Source of the DNA: Novosphingopyxis iocasae | GTDB lineage: Bacteria > Pseudomonadota > Alphaproteobacteria > Sphingomonadales > Sphingomonadaceae | Direction of reading: 5' to 3' | Length of the DNA stretch: 64,000 nt | Assembly: GCF_014334095.1 (NCBI RefSeq) | Contig: NZ_CP060495.1 | Coordinates: 2,255,001 to 2,319,000, forward strand | The notes under the pieces: generated by a model | Seen by the model: the letters and a program-made list of their open reading frames with translations, nothing else | Database searches by the model: none | Told to the model about the DNA's origin: nothing | Program-made: the position numbers and the translations under genes | Shown here: positions 55,783 through 61,507 of the stretch, in pieces | How positions within the stretch are numbered: position 1 is the first letter of the stretch | How the letters are laid out: each line of letters begins with the position of its first letter

Positions 55783-58264
55783 GGTCTGCGATCTTGGATC
55801 GATCTGGCGCTGGCTGGCTGTCGAGCACTTCAGGCTCGCCGTTGGAGAAAAGCCCGGCGCACCCGGAGAAATGTCAGAGCTTTTCCGGCTTTGCGTCACT
55901 CGCTCGTTCTACGCGCTGGCGAAGGCAATGTGCGATAAATCCGCAAGAATAACCATCAGCCGCGGCTTGAGCCAAGTCGTGGCGATAGATGGCGCGGCGC
56001 TTTGTCGACTCATCCCGGAGGCGGCGGCGATTGCCTCCGGGAAACTGCTTGAGGAGGAGCTCAGCGCCAAGGTCGGCGCATTGCTGGCAGAGTCTGTCTT
56101 AGAGCCGGCCTCGTTCGGTGACGCTTTCGAGAGCCTATACGGCGATATCCCTAATGCGGACGTGCAAAGCGGCTCGCGCGCAACGCGCGATCGCAATACC
56201 CGGGGTGTTTTCTATACTCCGGCGGCCCTCGTCGAGGAGTTATGCGACCAGGCTCTGACGCCCGCGCTCGATGGCTTTCATTCGATTGAGTCCCTCTCCG
56301 GTCTCGCGGTGCTGGATCCCGCGATGGGCGGTGGACGATTTCTGATCGAGGCTGCACAGAGAATCGCCGCTAGGGCTGAGTTGCTAGAGCCCGGTGACCA
56401 GGCGAACGGGAGAAAGATCGCCCTCACCTCCCTTTACGGGGTCGACCGCGACGCCTTGGCCGTCGACGTTGCCAGGCTTTCCCTCTGGCTCGCTGGCGGT
56501 GCGGAAGCGGATGTGGTCGGCATGCTTCGCCGACATTTTATCCATGGCGACTCCATCGCCGGTCCCGCCGGAAGCTCTTCGGATTCGGGGACGAATTTTG
56601 ACGGAACTCACCAAGAAGAACTCGATTGGGCGAGGACTTTCCCGGGGATCCTTGGCCGAGATCGACCGGGCTTTGACCTAGTGATTGGCAATCCGCCTTG
56701 GGGTAAGATCAAGGCCGAGTATAAGCGCTTTCTTACGGCCTCCGTAGGCGCAGCCAGTCAGTTGCAAGGTGCGCAGCTGCGCCGGTATGTTCAGACCCTT
56801 CCTGAAGGAAATTTACGCCGGCACGCCACGACCGAATGGGAGGATCACTCGTCGGCGGTAAAGGCCTATGCGGAGAGGCTAAAATGCCGCTTCGCTGGCA
56901 ACGATGAAATTTCCGGGCGCGGCGACGCGGACCTATACAAATATTTCATGGCCAGGAGTCTGCAGCTAACCCGCGAAGGCGGCACGGTCGCGCTCATTAT
57001 CCCGGCTTCGTTTAGGAATACGGAGGGCACGGCATCTCTTCGGAGAAAGTATTTCGGTTGCGGTCACTTTACCTTTTTTACGGAGAGAACCAATCGCCGG
57101 CGACACTTCCCAATACACTCCATGTTCCGCTTCGTTTCCTTCGTGTTCCGGAAGGATGGGGTGGGCGGCATCGACAACATGCTATTCGTCGACGGTCAAA
57201 AACGCGGCGAGCCAGTGCACATTGGATTGGATGAGTTGCGCGCCGTAGCGGGCGATGATCTGCTAATACCGGAGGTCCGCGATCAGCGGGAATTCGACCT
57301 GCTGAAACGCCTATACGGCGTCTTTGAGCCGCTCGGGTCCCCGGGTCAGTGGAATATCCGCTTTAATCGCGAGGTGGACATGACGAACGCCAGCGCTCAA
57401 TTCATTGAACAGAAGCCGCAAACACAAAGCTCAGGTTTTTTGTATCTACCGTTGTTTGAAGGCCGGATGGTTGACCAGTTCGATTACGCAGCCAAGGAAT
57501 ATATCGGCGGCGCTGGACGAAGGGCACAATGGCGCCGTCTTCTGATGGGAGCCAAGCGGATCCGCCCTCATTATCTTCTTCCGGTCAGATCCACCGACCC
57601 CAAGCTCGAACAGTTCCTTAGCCCGAGAGCGGCCTTCTGCGATATAACCGGCCACGCGAACCGGCGCACTGTGCTGGCTGCTGTCCTTCCGGGCGGGGTT
57701 GCGAGCGGCAACAAGGTTCCCACTTGTCGGTTCGAGCCCGTGAACGATCCGCGCTTTCATCTCCTTTGGGTGGCAATTGCCAATAGCCTCACCGTGAATT
57801 GGCTGGTTCGGCGACGGATTTCTACAACGCTCAATTTCTTTCACCTCTATGCCATTCCGTTTCCAAGGCTCGACCCCAGCGTGCCCGAAGCGAAGCGGCT
57901 CATTCGCCTCGCCGCTTCGCTTGTAAAGATAGATGATGGTCACCTGAGCTTCGCAAGGTGGTTGAAGGATGCCTGCGGCCATGACGCACCAGCCGTCGTC
58001 GACACCTGCGAAAGGCAATCCATCATCGACGAGATAGATAAGGTTGTTTTCGGACTTTATGGTTTGGTTGCGTCAGAAGTGGCGCTGATCAAATCAGATT
58101 TCAAAGATCTCGCCACTCTAGGTTGTGATCCCGAACTACAAAATACCGAGACCAAGTTTGCCAGGCCGCCAAAGGCTGCTGCAGTGCGCAGACAGCAGTC
58201 GCGGCGAAGTGAATTGGGAGGCCGCCGCCGCCGGCTCACGACATCATTCGAAGAACATTCCTGA
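55772..58264 (+). CDS. Eco57I/type IIG-like N6-adenine DNA methyltransferase
   Basis: An 830-residue DNA methyltransferase. TRGVFYTPAALVEELC, motif I VLDPAMGGGRFLIEAA and motif IV LVIGNPPWGKIKAEY identify the gamma-type N6-adenine methylase of the Eco57I/PglX lineage. The C-terminal half (about 450-760) is probably the target recognition domain (FHLLWVAIANSLTVNWLVRRR, FFHLYAIPFPRL). No PD-ExK motif is seen in the N-terminus, unlike bifunctional type IIG enzymes, so cleavage probably relies on McrBC. The last 30 residues are very basic. It is translationally linked to mcrC. Confidence 0.9.
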   Translation: MSREVCDLGSIWRWLAVEHFRLAVGEKPGAPGEMSELFRLCVTRSFYALAKAMCDKSARITISRGLSQVVAIDGAALCRLIPEAAAIASGKLLEEELSAKVGALLAESVLEPASFGDAFESLYGDIPNADVQSGSRATRDRNTRGVFYTPAALVEELCDQALTPALDGFHSIESLSGLAVLDPAMGGGRFLIEAAQRIAARAELLEPGDQANGRKIALTSLYGVDRDALAVDVARLSLWLAGGAEADVVGMLRRHFIHGDSIAGPAGSSSDSGTNFDGTHQEELDWARTFPGILGRDRPGFDLVIGNPPWGKIKAEYKRFLTASVGAASQLQGAQLRRYVQTLPEGNLRRHATTEWEDHSSAVKAYAERLKCRFAGNDEISGRGDADLYKYFMARSLQLTREGGTVALIIPASFRNTEGTASLRRKYFGCGHFTFFTERTNRRRHFPIHSMFRFVSFVFRKDGVGGIDNMLFVDGQKRGEPVHIGLDELRAVAGDDLLIPEVRDQREFDLLKRLYGVFEPLGSPGQWNIRFNREVDMTNASAQFIEQKPQTQSSGFLYLPLFEGRMVDQFDYAAKEYIGGAGRRAQWRRLLMGAKRIRPHYLLPVRSTDPKLEQFLSPRAAFCDITGHANRRTVLAAVLPGGVASGNKVPTCRFEPVNDPRFHLLWVAIANSLTVNWLVRRRISTTLNFFHLYAIPFPRLDPSVPEAKRLIRLAASLVKIDDGHLSFARWLKDACGHDAPAVVDTCERQSIIDEIDKVVFGLYGLVASEVALIKSDFKDLATLGCDPELQNTETKFARPPKAAAVRRQQSRRSELGGRRRRLTTSFEEHS

Positions 58265-58592
58265 TCCGACAAATTGATTGCCGGAATGACAGGTCTTCGC
58301 GCTCAGGTGGACTTAAGCGGACGGTCTCCTATCGACCCATACTCTGCTTGCCGGCAAAGCAGTTTTTTGTGGTCGAGCGTCGTGCCTTTCCACGCCATTA
58401 AATAGCTCAGACGGCTACAGCCGAACTGGCGGCGAGCAGTTAATCTACGCCGCGAGATGTCCCGAATGTTCTTACAACAGACGTAAGTGCGCATTTGCGC
58501 AACCAGGTGCGCATTTGCGCACCTACGTCCAAACATTCCAGGCGTTAAAGCGTTGAGGTCGACAGAAACTCCATCAACCTTCCCGAAGGGAA
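58265..58592. other. Gene-free region between methyltransferase and Rep-like gene
   Basis: These 328 bases hold no convincing gene; a minus-strand frame at 58303-58536 has no features of a real protein. The main structure is the tandem palindrome at 58481-58528, about 65 bases upstream of the Rep-like gene. The region is lower in GC than the operon before it and is a plausible regulatory or origin region of the mobile element. Confidence 0.5.
58481..58528. repeat. Tandem palindromic repeats (iteron or operator candidate)
   Basis: GTGCGCATTTGCGCA occurs twice with a 20-base period (58487-58501 and 58507-58521). The second copy is the core of a perfect 16-base palindrome, GTGCGCA-TT-TGCGCAC (58507-58522). 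The whole block is itself roughly symmetric, flanked by ACGTA (58481-58485) and TACGT (58524-58528). The spacing of about two helical turns and the position upstream of a Rep-like gene suggest iterons or a double operator. Confidence 0.7.
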
Positions 58593-59423
58593 ATGTATAA
58601 CGGGGGCGCAGTGGTGCGGGTTATTGCGCAAGCGATTGAATTAACGTTATATTCAAGCGCAACGGCTATACGCCCCTCTATGCACGCAGGCGCTCAGCAA
58701 CCGTTCGTCGGAAGACAGCCAAAAGGCAACCACATTCGTCCAGAAAGCGCACGGGCTGTTCTGCATGCAGAGCGATACGCTAGAGCGCAACGACGCTTCC
58801 TGAATCTAATGGTTACGGTCGACCTACAGAAGCAACCAGTTTCTGGTAAAACGCCATACGAGATATTCCGTAAGCATTTTTGGGGAAACGCTCGTGCTCG
58901 CTGGAACACGTTAGTGAAGAACGGCAAGGCGAAGGGACCGTTCGATTCGATTGCGGTTTTTGAGAATCCAATGATCAAATCGCAGCGCTTCACACGATCT
59001 TGGGGACCTTACCACGTACATTGGTTTATTCGGTGGCCAACCGAGCATCAGGAGAAGTTCGCATTTCACCTCCGGTCTCAGTTCAGGAAGAGTTTTGGGA
59101 GCTTTAGCCCTTCGAATATTCATCTATTGAAGGTTGATAGCCCCGCGGGTGTCGCAGCTTACTTGGTCAAGGGTATCGATCCGACATATGCCAAGCATTT
59201 TCATATTTGGCATACTCCGCAGGGTAAAATAGACCATCGCCGCATAATCACCAGCATTCCTTTGGGAAGGGCTTCGCAAAAGAGATATCGGTCCTCCGGT
59301 AGGGACCCGCTCCCCCGTCGTTCAAAAGCCGCTAACAAAAGGATATTGGAACAAATCTCGAAAAAGCTTTGCGATCAACCAAATCATCAAAAAGGTCGTC
59401 CCACCGAAGTCTGGCATCCCTGA
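58593..59423 (+). CDS. HUH endonuclease Rep-like protein
   Basis: A 276-residue basic protein. YHVHWFIRW contains an HUH-type metal motif (His141, hydrophobic, His143), and AAYLVKGID carries a Tyr-x-x-Lys motif (Tyr190, Lys193), in the order and spacing of single-tyrosine Rep endonucleases. The protein ends in a basic tail (KRYRSSGRDPLPRRSKAANKR). It could start rolling-circle replication or act at an origin of the mobile element. Family membership rests on these motifs only. Start uncertain: ATG 58593 is too close to GAAGGG, and GTG codons at 58611/58614 or ATG 58680 are alternatives. GC is clearly lower than in the core region. Confidence 0.45.
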   Translation: MYNGGAVVRVIAQAIELTLYSSATAIRPSMHAGAQQPFVGRQPKGNHIRPESARAVLHAERYARAQRRFLNLMVTVDLQKQPVSGKTPYEIFRKHFWGNARARWNTLVKNGKAKGPFDSIAVFENPMIKSQRFTRSWGPYHVHWFIRWPTEHQEKFAFHLRSQFRKSFGSFSPSNIHLLKVDSPAGVAAYLVKGIDPTYAKHFHIWHTPQGKIDHRRIITSIPLGRASQKRYRSSGRDPLPRRSKAANKRILEQISKKLCDQPNHQKGRPTEVWHP

Positions 59424-59887
59424 ACTGAGTGTCGAACTCTCGAGCCCAACGTTCGTACCCCGCTAAGTGAAAAGCCACCATAAGACATCTGTGACGCAAC
59501 TGTTTCAACTGCTGACACTGTGAGGCATGCTAGGGGCCTAACGGTGGATAACTGAGACCATCGCCTAGCGAAGTCAGGTCCGAAGGTTAAGCCTGTGCGT
59601 TTAGTGCCTACACTATGCTCACTCTTTGCTTGGTCATAATACCAACGTTTGGCTGCCTCAGCCTCTAGTTTATTTTGGAAATGGAAGTTTTTTTGTACAT
59701 TTCCCAGTTGGGAAATGTCGAGGATTTGCGCTGTGTTCAGCGCCACGGAACGGCACTTCCCGGTTTTTATACCATTTTTTCTCGCCGGTTCATTTGGGCC
59801 TCTTCTTTTTCCGTCCTAAAACACTTCTGCAGGCAATCTCGCCTCATTCGCACTTCCAAGTGCGGCACAAGGACAAGGACGAAGACG
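59424..59887. other. Gene-free region with inverted repeat before the TraK-like gene
   Basis: These 464 bases contain no convincing gene. A minus-strand frame (59387-59746) is present but shows no motif or ribosome binding site. The region contains the perfect inverted repeat at 59697-59718 and T-rich stretches, and sits between a Rep-like gene and putative relaxosome genes. It is therefore a candidate origin of transfer or promoter-operator region. Confidence 0.45.
59697..59718. repeat. Perfect 10-bp inverted repeat (operator or oriT candidate)
   Basis: ACATTTCCCA (59697-59706) and TGGGAAATGT (59709-59718) form a perfect palindrome around GT, about 170 bases upstream of the TraK-like gene. 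No T run follows, so a terminator is unlikely. A dimer-binding operator or a relaxosome site are both possible. Confidence 0.6.
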
Positions 59888-60205
59888 ATGAGTTTTTCGA
59901 AAAGAGCTACTGACGACACAGGCCCCCGCAAGCACGTACGTAAAGCAGTTCAAGCGCAGCTTGCAGATATCGTGGACGCTATCGATGAAGGGGCATCCAT
60001 CTCGGCGATTTATCGCACCCTCCGTTCGGACGGAGTCGAAGTTGGCGCGGGGCTGAGCAGCTTCCGCTACGCCCTGAAGGCACTGGAAAGCGAGATCGAA
60101 GCGATCAGGGACTCCAAGCGCGCTACAGACGCTGGCAATGCTACCGAGCATTCCTCTGGCCCGTCCAAATTTACCGACAACGAACATTCGTCACGGTGGA
60201 ACTAG
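59888..60205 (+). CDS. TraK-like relaxosome accessory protein
   Basis: A 105-residue protein. RKAVQAQLADIVDAIDEGASISAIYRTLRSDGVEVGAGLSSFRYALKALESEI (about residues 16-68) follows the helix pattern of IncP TraK-type small DNA-binding proteins (an EALxxGxSxxxIWExLxxDGxxxxxxxFxxYL-like motif). A hydrophilic tail follows. Such proteins bind oriT next to the relaxase. The start at 59888 has repeated AAGGAC just upstream. Its stop codon lies two bases before the TraL-like gene. The match is by pattern only. Confidence 0.5.
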   Translation: MSFSKRATDDTGPRKHVRKAVQAQLADIVDAIDEGASISAIYRTLRSDGVEVGAGLSSFRYALKALESEIEAIRDSKRATDAGNATEHSSGPSKFTDNEHSSRWN

Positions 60206-60207
60206 AG

Positions 60208-61086
60208 ATGGACAGCTTTATCAAATCGCTGATTTTCATCATCGTGACCACCAACGCCGGCGGGCAGGCCAAATCCCTGATCGCAGACCTGTGCAAAAGC
60301 CTGTTTCTGATGATGGGCTACGACGTGGCTACGATGGATGCAGATCCAGGCAACAGCACAGCGATACATCTCGATAGTCGCACTGACGGGATAACGTGGG
60401 GGAGCAGAAGGAGCATCGCGTCCACGATCGCTTCCGCTTATGAGGGTAAGCAAATTGTTCTCGATTGCGGCGCGAATATGTGGGCATCAGAGCGCGAGAT
60501 AACGGAGCTCCTTCCCGAGCTCGCTTCTATGCTCGAAGCGGTAGGTTACAGGACCGTTGTGCTTCTGCCCTATACGCCGAACAAGCCACGGGCCGCGGCG
60601 ACGCTGCAGGATCTGGAGCCCCATCTTCCAGGAACGGAAAAGATCTACATCCGATCGAATAGCGACGGATCGGGTGCGTTCGATCCGCTCGATCCAAGCA
60701 AGTCGGTTATCGATCTCGGATACCTCCAGCCTGGTTTTATTCAGCATCTGAATGAAAATGGTCGCAGGTCGTTCTTCGACCTTGTCAGCAATCCTCATCC
60801 GAACCGCGTCCTTGCTAGCAATTATATCGGTCAGTGGATGCACGACTTCGCCGACGCTGCCAGTAAGTACAACCTGTTTGCTGATGCAGTTCCCATGCTC
60901 GCCAAAATCCCAGCTCAACCGAAACTGCGCTTCGGAGTAAACACGCTCGAGCGCTGCACCGACAAAGCCCTTCGCAAAATTCAATCCAAGAGCGTTATCC
61001 TAGATCATATCGATCGATTTGGCTGGGATGAGGCCGGTCTCCTGAAAGCTGCAGCAGCGTTGGCGCAGCGCTCCGACAAAGCATGA
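60208..61086 (+). CDS. TraL/ParA-like P-loop protein with degenerate Walker A
   Basis: A 292-residue protein of the MinD/ParA superfamily as in IncP TraL. The N-terminal hydrophobic strand LIFIIVTTNAGGQAKSLIADL occupies the deviant Walker A position, but the usual GKGGVGKS is NAGGQAKS (residues 16-23), with the signature first lysine lost. ATMDADPGNSTAIH matches the switch I DxDxxN region and IVLDCGANMWAS the Walker B-like strand. Nucleotide binding may be weakened. ATG 60208 is preferred over GTG 60196, which overlaps the TraK-like stop. It is paired with the TraK-like gene. Confidence 0.6.
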   Translation: MDSFIKSLIFIIVTTNAGGQAKSLIADLCKSLFLMMGYDVATMDADPGNSTAIHLDSRTDGITWGSRRSIASTIASAYEGKQIVLDCGANMWASEREITELLPELASMLEAVGYRTVVLLPYTPNKPRAAATLQDLEPHLPGTEKIYIRSNSDGSGAFDPLDPSKSVIDLGYLQPGFIQHLNENGRRSFFDLVSNPHPNRVLASNYIGQWMHDFADAASKYNLFADAVPMLAKIPAQPKLRFGVNTLERCTDKALRKIQSKSVILDHIDRFGWDEAGLLKAAAALAQRSDKA

Positions 61087-61507
61087 ACAGTCTGCAAACA
61101 GGAGATGTCACCATGCGCCCGGTGTTCAACCACTGGGCGCATCGTGTTCACCTACTAGCGCTTACGTTACCGAAGAGTGTCCCATAAATATTCATCCGGT
61201 AGCTTTGACAATGGGTAGACACAATCCAGTCTAATGTATGCATTTACCTATTTAACTGTTCTAACAATGTTTTTAGGCGCAATACCGCTAATGTGGCGTG
61301 GCCACATTAGCTTGCTTTTGAATTAGATTAATTTTTGGTATCAGAAGATCGACATCGTACGAACAATGCTCACGCATAGTTCACGCACTGATAGCTCCTT
61401 GTTCGCCAGCAGTATATTTAGGATGGACTTTGACCTAACCCAATTCCTTTAACTTTCTACTTTGAGGGCCATAGCAATCGGCGCTATATTCGCGGTAGGA
61501 GATGAAG
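61087..61507. other. AT-rich gene-free region before the relaxase (candidate oriT)
   Basis: These 421 bases between the TraL-like gene and the relaxase hold no gene. They are the most AT-rich stretch in the window. They contain the perfect 11-bp inverted repeat at 61287-61311, followed by TTGCTTTTG. An origin of transfer is commonly located beside a relaxase gene, so this is the best oriT candidate here. Confidence 0.5.
61287..61311. repeat. Perfect 11-bp inverted repeat (oriT hairpin or terminator)
   Basis: GCTAATGTGGC (61287-61297) and GCCACATTAGC (61301-61311) flank a three-base loop. The downstream TTGCTTTTG is only moderately T-rich, so termination of the TraK-TraL transcript is possible, but a relaxosome hairpin near a nick site is at least as likely. 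Confidence 0.65.

Noticed and set aside
58303-58536. 77-codon minus-strand frame
   Set aside because: It runs through the tandem palindrome and has no motif, no ribosome binding site and irregular composition.
59387-59746. 119-codon minus-strand frame
   Set aside because: It runs through the 59697-59718 palindrome and overlaps the Rep-like gene end; no motif or start signal supports it.
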